A DNA stretch of 64,000 nt from the NCBI GenBank assembly GCA_013423325.1, contig BLJB01000242.1, forward strand, positions 62,001 to 126,000. The letters are read 5' to 3'. Shown here piece after piece: positions 53,513 through 64,000 of this stretch. Source of the DNA: Usnea hakonensis (Eukaryota; Ascomycota; Lecanoromycetes; Lecanorales; Parmeliaceae). Every line of letters begins with the position of its first letter. The first letter of the stretch is position 1. The notes beneath the pieces were generated by a model. The model saw only the letters and a list, made by a program, of their open reading frames with translations, made no database searches and had not been told where the DNA came from. Both the position numbers and the translations under genes were made by a program.

Positions 53513-56500
53513 ATGGCGCCGATGAAGCGACAGCGATCAGTCATAGATCTTGGAGACACCGAGATCATCGAAGTCGCAAGCGCTCAGTCGAATCTCCAAC
53601 AAGCTTCGGTTGGTCTTCTTCCACGCTTGTGCGCAAATGCGTAGTATGACTTACTATGTTCAGAGGAAGAAGCTACGTGTATCCTACGATGATATGGACG
53701 ATGCGGACGATGCGGACGATGCGGGATCAGACGAGACGTCCGACGAGGAGCTTCTCGAGATACAGGCGACTCAATTGCGGAACAAGAAGCAGTTGGACAA
53801 TGAAGCCGCAGAGAACGGCATCCTTGAAACAGTCACTTGCACCAATTTTATGTGTCATGGCTATCTTGAGATCGGGTTGGGTCCACTTATCAATTTCATC
53901 ATTGGGCAGTAGGGTCTCCCGCTCTAATTCACACATTGACACTACCATTTTCTGCTACTAGAGGTAATGCTGAAACCGTGACAGCAACGGATCTGGTAAA
54001 TCGGCCGTATTGACAGCAATTACGATATGTCTCGGAGGGAAAGCAACGGCCACAAATCGTGGCCAATCTTTAAAGAGCTTTATCAAAGAAGGAGAGGAGT
54101 ATGCAGATCGTTCTACTTAGATTCGACAATGCTAACATGCTCAGGTCTTCCACTCTAAGCGTCAAAATAAAAAATGGAGGTGATAGCGCGTATCAGCAAG
54201 AAGTCTACGGCAATGCTATCATTGTCGAGCGACACTTCTCGCGTTCTGGCAGCAGCAACTTCAAGCTCAAGAGCTCGACTGGAAGATTGATCTCAACAAG
54301 AAAAGGTGATCTAGAAGAGATCTGCGACTACTTTGCACTCCAGATTGATAATCCCATGAACGTCTTGACGCAGGACATGGCCCGCCAATTCCTCAATAAT
54401 TCAACACCATACGACAAGTATAAGTTTTTCATGAAGGGAACCCAGTTAGAGCATTTGGATGGAGATTACCTCATTGTCGAACAAAACCTCGACACGATCG
54501 ATCAAGACTTATGGAAAAAGCAGGAAGACCTCAAAGTCTTTGAAGAACGAGCACAAAAGGCAAGAAGCTTACTAGCAATGTCGGAAAGGCAAGACACGCT
54601 TCGAAGTAGGATTCGAGGTCTTGGCGAAATGATGGCATGGGTTCAGGTCGAAGAACAGGAGAAAAGTTTGGCTGTATATGAAAGAAAGCTCATCAGGACT
54701 GACGAAAAGATTGCAGCCTCAGAAATGAAAGCTGACAGCTTGAGTGCAGCTTTTAGCCAGACAGAGCAACTGTGCGAGAATGCACATAAAGCTTTGGAAA
54801 TAACAAAGAATACTCTCGCACCTCTGCAAGAAGACAAGGATCGAATGAAGGCGGAGTTCGACAATTTAAAGGCCGAGGCCCTCGCGCTACATGTAGTTCT
54901 TCTCTGCCAATGATTTCTTCACTTACTGATTTATCTTTGTAGGCCGAGCAAAGGCAGATATCAGAAGAAATCAAGGCTGCAGGCGAAAGGATCAAAAAAG
55001 CTGAGAACGCTGTCCGAGAAGAACACCAAAGGCTCAGCGATGCTGACGGCGGGAGTCATGATTTGCGGCGTGCTGAAGTTGAAGAAAAGAGGGCAGAAGC
55101 CAGCGCCGCCAAATCTCGATTCAGAGATCATGAGAACGAGCTCCCCGGTCTTGAGGATAGCAGGCATCGTGCCGAAAAGGATTACAGAGAATTTCAGAGC
55201 CCGATCAAGGAAAAGAAAATCGAGGTACAAAATTGCGAAGAGGGGCTCAATAGTCTAGTGAGAGACCGAGGCCAGCAACAACAAGCATATCCACCCAATA
55301 TGTCCAGGCTTCTCAGTGCTATACGCCAGGAAAATAGCTTCCAGGAGCGACCAGTTGGGCCGATCGCCAATCATGTACGGTTGCTTGAGCCCCTTTGGTC
55401 TAGTATTCTCGAGAAATCCCTTGGTGGAGCTCTGAACTCTTTTGTTGTCACGAGCAAAGACGATCAACTCAGATTGTCAGGCATAATGCGGAAAGTTGGA
55501 TGGTAAGACATTCGAGCCATTCAGTCCCAATATATACATGCGGCTGATACGCGTAGTACATGCCCAATATTTATTGGAAACAACGACGCCATCGACACCA
55601 AGGACAAAGAGCCAGATCCCAGTTTCGACACGGCGCTGAAAGTTCTACATGTGAGCAAAGACGCATTGTATGTCAGATACTTGCTGACGCGTGGCCAGTT
55701 TGATAACGATTTGGCAAGGAAACAGCTCATTATTGGCCAAAGCATTGATCAAAGCATTCTCATAGAGAATCGCGGGGTTGCGATTGATACAATGAACAGC
55801 ACAAGGCTACCAAACGTGAAACAGTGTTTCACGCTAACCAAGAAGACGGGCGAAGGTCTCAGAATGAATTACGGATACGGTGGTGTAGGTTGTCCCCTTG
55901 GTAATGTAATGCCGCTGCAAGGCATGGTTCGAAGCAGTGCGGCAGACGCTTCTGAGTTCGCAAAATTGGCGGTGGAGAAATATTGCTGACACAATTGCAC
56001 GTCAGGGGTTGTCACAGTCGTATATTCCGGCATATAGGGGGCCTCCGCGGATGAAGACTGATATTGAGTACCAGATCAAGTAAGCCTGCCATGAGCATAC
56101 CTAGCGCAAAGTCACTAAAATTCTTAGCTCCCAACGTGACCTGCTTCAAAGTCTTCGAGCAGAACTCAACCAGCTTGAGCGAAGATCGCAAGAAAAGCAA
56201 AAGAATCTTACTCGGTGTGAGCAGGCTCTTGTCAAACACAAGAGGGACGCACAGGATTTGAGATTAGAGATGCAGCAAGCCGAAAATATCGTAGATGAAT
56301 TACAGGATGCCCTGGACCAGGATGCTGTCGAGGAAGGTCGCCTAGATGTCCTGCGAGATCAGCTAAAGGAAGCTAATGGGGAGAAGAGCACACATGAGTC
56401 TTCTTATGGGGACTCTATTGTCGCCAAAGACAAAAACAACGAGCTTCTAAGGAACGCGAGAGAACGAATGGCGAGCAAAGATGTCATTATCGAAGACGCT

Positions 56501-57894
56501 AAAGCAAAACTTCTCAAGGCAGAGACCAAGGCAAACAAATGCGTAAGTCAGAGGTCTTCTGCACTCCGCGACAAGAACGCCGCGTTCGAGTCTGTCGAGT
56601 CGGGAAGATTAGAACGAGAACAGCACGAAAGAGATCGTGAGGAACAGTCCCAGCGCGTTGATGAGTTTACACGAAAAGCAAATGATTTCTGCCCTCGAGT
56701 GCCTGTGGACGAAGGCGAGACCGGCGACTCAATTGACCTTAGACTGGATAAACTCAGTAAAGACTTGAAAGCCGCTGAGAAGCAGTAAGTCATCAAATTG
56801 TGTCCAGGAGACTTAGAGAACGGTCTCTGACATTTTGATAGGGTGGGGGGTAGCCGACAACAGATTGCTGCCGACGCAGTGAGAGTTCTCAATGCCCTTA
56901 ATCAGGCGAAAGCGGAGGTTGAAAGTATCGAAGAACTCGCACAGGTCAATGACCCCGAGTCTTACTGGCGTTGATATATAGCTGACAGCCCATCTAAGCT
57001 CTTAAAACTCACGCTTGTGAATCGAAAAGATCGGTGGAGGAAGTTTCAGAAGCGTATCACCAGTCGCGCTAGGGTTCAATTTTTCTATTTGCTCAGTGAA
57101 CGTGGGTTCCGAGGCAAGCTGCTGGCCCATCACAAAGAGAAAAAACTAGACTTGATCGTGTGGCTTCTCCAAATTCGTATGTCAATGGGGACCATGCTAA
57201 GAGGGAGTGACAGGTTGAGCCTGACGGGAATGTTCTCCGAGCCAAAGGGCGTGACACGAAAGGGTTGTCAGGTGGGGAGAAATCTTTCTCCACCATCTGC
57301 TTATTACTCTCTATGTGGGAAGGTAAACGTTGCTCGCACATCTTGTATTTGTTCTCTCATTGACTGACTTTCCTCGAAGCTATGGGGGCTCCCATCCGGT
57401 GCCTCGATGAGTTGTGAGTTGTCCCATGCCTTGATAAATGCTCGACGCTCACGAGCAGCAGTGACGTCTTCATGGATAGCGTCAACAGAGATGTCAGCAT
57501 GGACATGATGGTATGGTCAATCCTTCTTTACACCTCTCCGGCCAAAGTTCACATTCGACACAGATCAGATTTGCGAGAGGATCTCGCGGCAAGCAATTCA
57601 TCCTCAGTAAGATAAAACCCCCACTCTGTGTTTTCTGAGAAAAGTCGAGAAGGTCATCCAACATGCTTAAGGCTCAATAACCGCAATGCTGGCTCATTTT
57701 GGGTGACTGCTGACTTAAACACCTCATCAGTAACGCCTCAGTCGATGAGCAAAGTCTCCCCAGCGGACGTAGACGTGAAAGTTGTCAAGTATATATATCT
57801 CCATGTCAACGATAGTTTGTCCGTTTGCTGATACGAGTGTAGGATGCGCGACCCGGAACGTGGGCAAACCCAACTGTCGTTCCCTCCAAATTAG
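53513..57894 (+). CDS. SMC6: Structural maintenance of chromosomes protein 6 (Smc6)
   Basis: ATPase arm of the Smc5/6 complex, which acts in homologous recombination and replication-fork repair. Sixteen exons: 53513-53608, 53664-53908, 53985-54098, 54145-54892, 54943-55502, 55557-55884, 56006-56079, 56128-56784, 56842-56944, 56999-57157, 57214-57322, 57380-57413, 57462-57510, 57564-57606, 57731-57788, 57843-57894. They sum exactly to 1142 residues. Walker A (IIGHNGSGKS, about 114) is made across intron 2. Long coiled coils flank a hinge around 490-660 (GPIANHVRLL; FIGNNDAIDTKDKEPDPSFD). The C-terminal head has the signature GLSGGEKSFSTICLLLSMWE and Walker B PIRCLDEFDVFMDSVNRD. The end reads DPERGQTQLSF. 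Exon 2 contains a GACGATGCG triplet repeat coding DDA. Naive frames show many stops, all of them inside introns. Confidence 0.94.
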
Positions 57895-58146
57895 GCGCCA
57901 GACCCTCCTGCCTTTGTTGCGTGGCCCACCGGTTCTCTCCCTTGTCCATATTATAACAGCGAGTTTTTCTACAACAGCTCTATGCTCGAAGGCCTTCACC
58001 TGCTGTCCAAAGAACCGTTCAACCACTCAAAATTGAGCTGCTAGTGTAGATTCCTGCATATCTTAAGATTACTCATTGTCAGGCTCCTAGCATCTTGAAC
58101 GGGGCATCCGATCCAATGCAAGGCCGTCCTTTGTCTTCAAAGCTCC

Positions 58147-60357
58147 TTAATCCCTCAGCTTACTCGCTGCGGCTAGTGCTTGCTCAATTGTAGAGACCAA
58201 GTCTTCAGAATCTTCGAGACCAACGCTAATTCTAATCAAATCCGCCTCGACCCCAAATTGAGCAGTCTGCGGCTGTCAGCATTCATTCCAGAGCCTGAAA
58301 AAATTACCACTTACCCATTCGAGTTCGCCATAATGCGCCAGTATCACGTATGGCGAGCTATACCAATCAGCGCACATCCATCCACAAGACTACCGGATAA
58401 TACCTTAACGTAAAATTTGTCCCTAGACTTGGGCCCTTAGCGGTTTGGAGTTCGTCGAAAAAGATCACGGCCTGTTCTGTAGTTTTGAACGTGACTGAAA
58501 GGAGACCTCCATATCCTTTATTGGCGTTGCGGCACTGGTCGTAGAATTCCCGCGTCGCGCTGTGCTTGGGGTAATACACTTCCTTGACTATGCAACTTGT
58601 CAGGCTATTCTATCCGATATTGCAATTAAGTTCGTACCAATTGGAGCGGCGATCAGCTTCTCACATATTAATTCTGCATTCGTGTTGATTCTGTCAATCC
58701 GGGACACAAAGTCTCGACTATTTCTTTCCATATAAATTGCATCTTCCGGCCAATAATTGTCTTCATAATCCTGGCTCATAATTTCTTTCAATTTAGCATA
58801 GTATCGTCTCTGTGGATTAAGGACAAGGCTGCTATACTGTTAGGAAGTCCTCATTATCTCCGCGGAAGATCTCACCTTCCACCCATCACATTACATTCCC
58901 CAGTAAAGACTTTAGTCAGACTACTGACAACAATGTCTGCGTAGGGCAAAACATGTACATTGATGAAATTTCCGATCGTCTCATCTACAACCACTGCAAA
59001 ATCGTAACGGTCGGCAAGTGATCGAATGCGGCGAAGGTCAGGAGTTTTTAGTAGAGGGTTTCCCGGAAACTCGCAGAAAAGAGCAAGGTACGTCTCGCCA
59101 GCTTCACACAGCCGTTCCAAGTCGTCAAGGTCTGCAGATGATCCGTGACCGTAAAACAAGCAGCCGGGGCCCCATTTTTCTAGAATCTTTAGAGTATCGA
59201 TATACGGAAAGCTGCGTTCAATCAGATTTCCTTAAATCGTTATCACGAGGCAGGAGTGCCTACCCATAGCTAATGCTTTTTTTAAGGCCCCTGCAAGCCA
59301 TCAAGCTCCTATGTGTGTTGAAAATTGAACTCATGCCACAAGGATAAAGGTATACATCGTCCTCCGAGAAACCCTCGACGTCCGCGTTGCGAGTCGGCGC
59401 TTTCGACATCTCCAATGCTTCTTGTAGATCCACATTTGAGGTCAACGCCCCAGCAATACGCCTTCGTATCGCGAGCTTAGCATTAGCAGCGAGAGATACG
59501 TCCAGGTTCCTACCAAAACGCTCTTCAACGAATTGCACTGAATCTCTTCTTTCAAGGGCGCCGGTAAAATCGACTGTCTTGTGTGCAGACATGTCCGTAG
59601 AGTCTTTCTTTTGGTACCTTCGGGGCCCTTTGCTTGGGGACAGGGAGCTACAATCATTGACCTGTTGGCATGTGGCCCCATCTGTAGCCAAATAGCCGTC
59701 ACTAAAAGCTTTATGACAGTATTCGGCTCGTCGACTAGAAATGCCGTCGCCTGAATGTTGCCAGAAAAGCTTGGCAATGTTGGCATGATCTTGTGGAAAC
59801 AAGACAGCGGAGACAATTGGGTTCATGGATAGTCCATCGGACATACCACCACCGTTTAGCAACCCGACGTTTGGATACAGATCAAGGACCCGCACTGATT
59901 CGGCCGTGAGAGACGGAACATGGTCCCTCAAAAACTGAACGCATCTGGCTGAAACAGCATGAGAAGGGAACAAGAACGCTTTGTCCCTGCAGGAGCTGTG
60001 GCGTTGTATGATTGCCGTGGCAAAAGCTTCTATGGACTTGTGGACGAAAAACCTAGGACGCAGGACGATCAGAATGGTGGACTCAAATAGCATACTTGAG
60101 GTTGAATCACATACCGAGGGTAACCGGTTTTCATCTTACTCAATACCCAATCTTCGCCCTCTTCGTAGCCCACGTTGGCTTTCCATGTTGGTAACGAAAC
60201 GCTTACTGCCTTGTGACATGCAGAATAATAAGCAATGCCGAAGGTATGAAAAGAAAACATCACGAAAATCCAGAAAATTACTCACATGAGCGGTGTTGGG
60301 AGGGATTGATTCGCCGACCTCGTGGGGAATCGTCTTTACTGTAGCGGTACGAGCCAT
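58147..60357 (-). CDS. Cystathionine gamma-synthase (Str2 type)
   Basis: PLP enzyme joining cysteine with an O-acyl homoserine to form cystathionine, for methionine synthesis by transsulfuration. Exons (descending) 60286-60357, 60115-60209, 60052-59264, 59211-58876, 58831-58638, 58587-58404, 58357-58315 and 58266-58147 give 610 residues, near yeast Str2 (639). The N-terminal part (AVSVSLPTWKANVGYEEGED; MKTGYPRFFVHK) and the long insertion before the catalytic fold are usual for fungal forms. The PLP lysine is in IVVSSLTKVFTGECNVMGG (about 415). VYLYPCGMSSIFNTH and FPGNPLLKTPDLRRI are Cys/Met-metabolism family motifs. The C-terminus reads SPYVILAHYGELEW-TAQFG then IRISVGLEDSEDL. All intron phases close; it looks functional. 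Confidence 0.93.
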
Positions 60358-60733
60358 ATTTGTGCATGGAGTTGAGCTTGAGACAGAGAAAATTGCAAAT
60401 TCTAAAGCCAGTGTGTGTTCAAACAAATACAAATGTTTTATTGTGAGTATCTGTATTTTGAGGCCCGAACATCGGAGGATTAAAGTACCGTAAAGAACGT
60501 AAGTAATTAAGGTAGTGTATTACATTACCCTGCTACTATTATTACGTACCTTACATACTTACCTTAGGTACTGTAGATGGACAACGGAACGGTCCGGCGG
60601 ATCTATGCCACGAGACTCCACGCGGTGGGCCAAGGCGGTCAACCTTTTCATTTTTCAATAAGAACGAATGGGAGAAAGAGAATTTCGCCTAACGTACCAG
60701 CTTCATAGAGGATAGGGTGTAGGTCAACCCATC
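60358..60733. promoter_or_regulatory. Divergent spacer CGS/UTP22 with GTACC motifs
   Basis: 376 bp. Motifs GTACCGTAAAG, ACGTACCTTACATAC and TTACCTTAGGTACTG lie at 60481-60576, near the middle. I see no CACGTG site that would suggest classic sulfur regulation. Confidence 0.5.
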
Positions 60734-63700
60734 ATGGCGCCCCCTCCATTCAAGAAGATAAGGACGTCTTCTCCCTCCAGGAGCAATGGTAAAGACCACT
60801 CTGCGCAAAATACAACGGGAAATTGGTCCCGAAACTCATCCGGTGAGGAGAGTGAGGCTGTCTCAGAGACTGGAACTATCCAAAGCCGTCACATCGGATT
60901 GCAGGAAAAAGTAAATTCAGCAACGTTGGGGAAGAGCGGTAAATACGACCCGAACATTTTCAAACTCAAAGCGGATGAGCTGCTAGCAAAGGCCCGACCT
61001 GATTACGAAAGACGTATCGGCCAAGTGAAGAAATCTCTGCACGACCTCAAGAGTATTATAGAGCGTATCCCTGATCGCGAATCAAAACTTGTATGCAGCG
61101 TTGTCTTTCGTTGCTATCAAGTCCGTGAATTTTCTGACTTTCGCATAGATACTCGAAGCGGAGTACGAACAGCTTCACTCCCACAAACTTCGAATCCCCT
61201 TCCCCGAACCCCGACCTGCAGAGGATGCAAACTACACAGTAGCCTATTCCAAGCCTGCGAACGTCAACGTCGTAGGCAGTTATGCACGCAAGACAATTAT
61301 ACAAGTTGGGGGCAAATTGAAGGTCGATCTGGCGGTCACTATGCCATCGGTGAGACCCCTGGCTTGCCCTTACTTGTCCCTCGGTTCTAATCCATGCAAA
61401 AGCACATTTTTCAAGAAAAAGACTATCTTAACTATAGATACTTTCAAAAAAGGGCTTACTACTTGGCCTGCATTGTCAGTGGTATCAGGGAAGCCCAGGA
61501 AAACGAATATGACGTCGACTATTCGTACCAGAATGACAATGAGCTGCAGCCCATAGCCATTATCACTCCTCTCCAAGGTAATAAGCCACGATCCGGAGTA
61601 CTATAGCGTTGCTCATGGGTCGCAGATCGTGGTCCAACATCAAAATACTCGATTCGAATTATCCTGGCTGCTGACGGAGGTTTATTTCCTATTTCCCGAA
61701 CGCTGCCGGACAAGAATTGCATTCGTTCAGCAGCTGGAGGGGTCTCTTTTCAGAACGGCAGCTTCATTACGCCAACGCCATTCTACAATGCGTCACTAAG
61801 GTCAGAGTGCTCTTCCCTGGCCTATCTGAGGTATCTACATACGTCCTCTTTGCAGTCAGATGGCTTCTCTGAGGCGTGTCAACTTGGCAGCCTTTGGCTG
61901 CGACAACGTGGCCTAGAACAAGGCTTCGGACCGTTTGAATGGGCCTGCACCATGGCTTTACTTATGCAAGGGGGGGGCACTAAAGGACGGCCAGAACTAT
62001 CGCTCGGCTATGATAGTTATCAGCTTTTCAAAGCAATGTTGCAGTATCTGTCACTCAGGGACATGGTAGCGAACCCTGTTTTCGTGCGTTCTGCTAATAT
62101 CACTCTTGTCAATCATGACAGGCCAATATTATTCGATGGCGAAAGAGGCATAAACATACTATTTAAGATGACGCCCTGGTCATATGCAATACTGAAACAT
62201 GAGGCTGGCGTGACACTGAGGTTCCTCAACGATCCGCTTGCAGACCAATTCGATGCTTGTTTCATAACCAAAGTCGACGATGTGCTGCAGAGATTTGATC
62301 ATGTCATGATAATCCGAACAAATCAATTGTCGAGACTAGCAGCGCAGACGGCAGACGCCCTCGGCGCCGAATCCTACTTTTGTCAGAGAGTACACCAAGT
62401 CTTAAGTACGGGACTCGGTGACAGAATCAAGTTATTAAATATAAAACCACCACCGACGCGCGCTTGGGACGCAATATCGCCACAAAGGTCAACGAAGGAT
62501 CTCTATCAAGTCCAGGTAGGAGTGCTACTTGACCCTGAGAATCAGAGTCGCACTGTCGATCGAGGTCCTTCTGCAGAGAAAAAATTGGCTGCTGCAGAAT
62601 TTCGCAGATTCTGGGGCGATAAGGCAGAGCTGCGGCGTTTCAAAGACGGCAGCATCCTGGAAAGTTTGATCTGGTCAAATTCCGATTCAACAGAAAATGT
62701 ATTCAAGCAGATAGTGACGTATGTTATTGGACGACATCTCGGCGAGTATGCAATCCATTCTATCGAATTCATTGGACGTTCTTTTGATCGCTTGCTTCCT
62801 GGTCCGAACGCAGCAAACAAAAATCCATTGGCGCTTTTCCAACCCGTCATGAGTGCTTTCGGAAGCTTAGAGAAAACATTGAGGGCTCTTGAAGGCTTAC
62901 CGCTCCAGATTCGACAAATCTCCGCCTCAGACCCCCAGCTGAGATACTCGTCCCTGAAACTTCATGCTCCCGATCCTTCCCAAAGTCCAATTGATCCAGC
63001 AAGTATCTGCGTCCAGTTTGAGGGCTCCGCTCGGTGGCCCGATGATGTAAGAGCCGTCCAGAGGGCAAAGATAGCTTTTCTACTTAAAATGGGCGAGCTT
63101 CTGGTTGAGTCAACCAATGGCCTGATAGCACGATTGGGACTAGAAAATTGCAGCCAAAGAGTCTTGAACATCGCCTTTCTAGACATTCATTGCCCATCTG
63201 GCGTAGCCTTCCGTCTTCGCATTCATCATGAGCGCGAACTCAATCTGCTTGAGCGCGGCTTGAAAGACGCCCCACACGCTGCAGCCAGCCGAGAAGAGAT
63301 AGCGTCCGCACTCTCGACCTACAAACGCGATTTCACTCTAGCGCCCATATATACCCAGGCTGTCCGCACGATGAGCACGCGCTTCCCACTTCTGTCGCCC
63401 TCCATGCGCTTGATGAAGAAATGGCGCGACTCCCACATGCTCTCAACTTACATTAGCGACGAGTTGATCGAGCTTCTCACCGTCCGAACATTCGTACATT
63501 CTTATCCTTGGACTGTCCCTGGCAGTGTCATGACAGGTTTCCTTAGGACATTATCGTTCGTATCCAAGTGGGAATGGCAAAGCGAACCTTTAATTGTAGA
63601 TTTCACTGGTAAAATGACTAGTCCAGAGATCGAAGCTATCAATTTACGCTTCGAAGCATGGAGAAAGATTGACCCGGCTATGAATCGAGTTTCTATTTTT

Positions 63701-64000
63701 GCAGCTTCGAATCTGGATCCAAGTGGGACTACATGGACTGAGACAGGAGGGTCAAAGGTCGTAGCGGCTCGGTTCACAAGCCTGGCGAAGGCAGCGTGTG
63801 GTATCATCAAGGAAATGGGGACGAATCTCGAGCCAGAAGCGCTCTTTGAAGCTTCCACGGCGGATTATGACTTCGTCATTCAACTCAATCCAAGATCTAC
63901 TAGAACCAATAGTGGAGAGGAGAGGCATGCTACATTCAAGAATGTTCAAGTCCAGTCTAATCCGGATCAGTCTCTTTCGGGGTTTGATCCTGTACAAATT
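60734..64000 (+). CDS. UTP22: Utp22/Nrap, SSU processome protein (continues past right edge)
   Basis: Component of the UTP-C module in 90S pre-ribosomes; it also joins the CURI complex linking ribosomal-protein transcription to rRNA processing in yeast. Exons 60734-61090, 61149-61349, 61403-61577 and 61626 to beyond 64000 give 1036 codons in the window; full-length fungal proteins are about 1100-1250. After a basic Ser-rich N-terminus the Nrap fold begins with FKLKADELLAKARPDYERRI and continues through RIPFPEPRPAEDANYTVAYS, NVNVVGSYARKTII, IFQEKDYLNYRYFQKRAYYL, the TPFYNASLRSEC segment, GLEQGFGPFEWACTMALLMQ and ILFKMTPWSYAILKHEAG. These resemble tandem nucleotidyltransferase-like domains that lack catalytic function. 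Introns are 48-58 nt. Confidence 0.94.

Noticed and set aside
56950..57000. Acceptor at the TAG near 56981 for SMC6 intron 9
   Set aside because: It gives a stop soon after; the CTAAG at 56994-56998 keeps the frame and leads into LLKLTLVNRKDRW.
57451..57461. Upstream CAG acceptor for SMC6 exon 13
   Set aside because: It would insert a serine into the Walker B motif; the next CAG gives the expected DEFDVFMD.
55557..57894. SMC6 3' half as a pseudogene
   Set aside because: All stops fall in introns with proper ends, and exon lengths sum to a complete reading frame with signature and Walker B motifs.
1..64000. CRISPR array, tRNA or rRNA genes, intact transposon, biosynthetic cluster
   Set aside because: I saw no regularly spaced repeats, no tRNA-like A/B boxes in the spacers, no transposase or reverse transcriptase frames, and no clustered secondary-metabolism enzymes.

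Overview
The window is nuclear DNA of a filamentous ascomycete (Pezizomycotina). It carries 23 protein-coding genes on both strands. Most introns are 44-65 nt, start with GT, have a CTAAC/CTGAC-type branch point and end in AG. The proteins are fungal forms of single-copy eukaryotic families, for example sterol glucosyltransferase with GRAM and PH domains, a long Nup37-like nucleoporin, Nab3, and a cystathionine gamma-synthase with a large N-terminal region. Intergenic DNA is rich in GTACC/ACCTTAC motifs. I cannot name the genus; a lichen-forming or leotiomycete-like fungus is possible but unproven. I see no tRNA, rRNA, CRISPR array, intact transposon or secondary-metabolite cluster.

Layout. 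1-5228 (-): APC1, running off the left edge. 5567-7631 (+): Nup37-like protein. 7632-9377: gene-poor stretch with two hairpins, one a perfect 34-bp inverted repeat. 9378-10085 (+): conserved fungal protein of unknown function. 10845-13228 (+): eIF2A. 13718-16844 (+): PB1/UBA protein with an internal duplication. 17168-18548 (-): AIM24. 18927-21222 (+): ATM1. 21766-23178 (-): eIF3e. 23349-23961 (+): mitoribosomal mL49. 24261-27329 (-): SWI1. 29364-30828 (+): proteasome RPT3. 31539-32924 (+): vacuolar proteinase A. 33691-38223 (+): ATG26. 38664-41358 (-): FCP1. 42064-42897 (-): prefoldin 3. 43171-44466 (+): LETM1-like protein. 44862-47790 (-): NAB3. 48432-51034 (-): chromokinesin. 51300-52514 (+): UTP6. 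52618-53304 (-): GGQ release-factor-like protein. 53513-57894 (+): SMC6 in 16 exons. 58147-60357 (-): cystathionine gamma-synthase. 60734-64000 (+): UTP22, running off the right edge.

The genes do not form a pathway cluster. They are housekeeping genes for cell cycle and chromosomes (APC1, kinesin, SMC6), transcription and RNA (SWI1, FCP1, NAB3), ribosome making and translation (UTP6, UTP22, eIF2A, eIF3e, mL49, GGQ protein), mitochondria (ATM1, AIM24, LETM1-like) and proteolysis or vacuole (RPT3, PEP4, ATG26). Seven gene pairs are divergent across spacers under 400 bp. Exon models were assembled by hand from splice signals, frame arithmetic and remembered family motifs; all close in frame. 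The most unusual items are the hairpins at 8750-9003, the PB1/UBA protein, the intergenic GTACC motif clusters and the 97-nt all-purine run upstream of SWI1.
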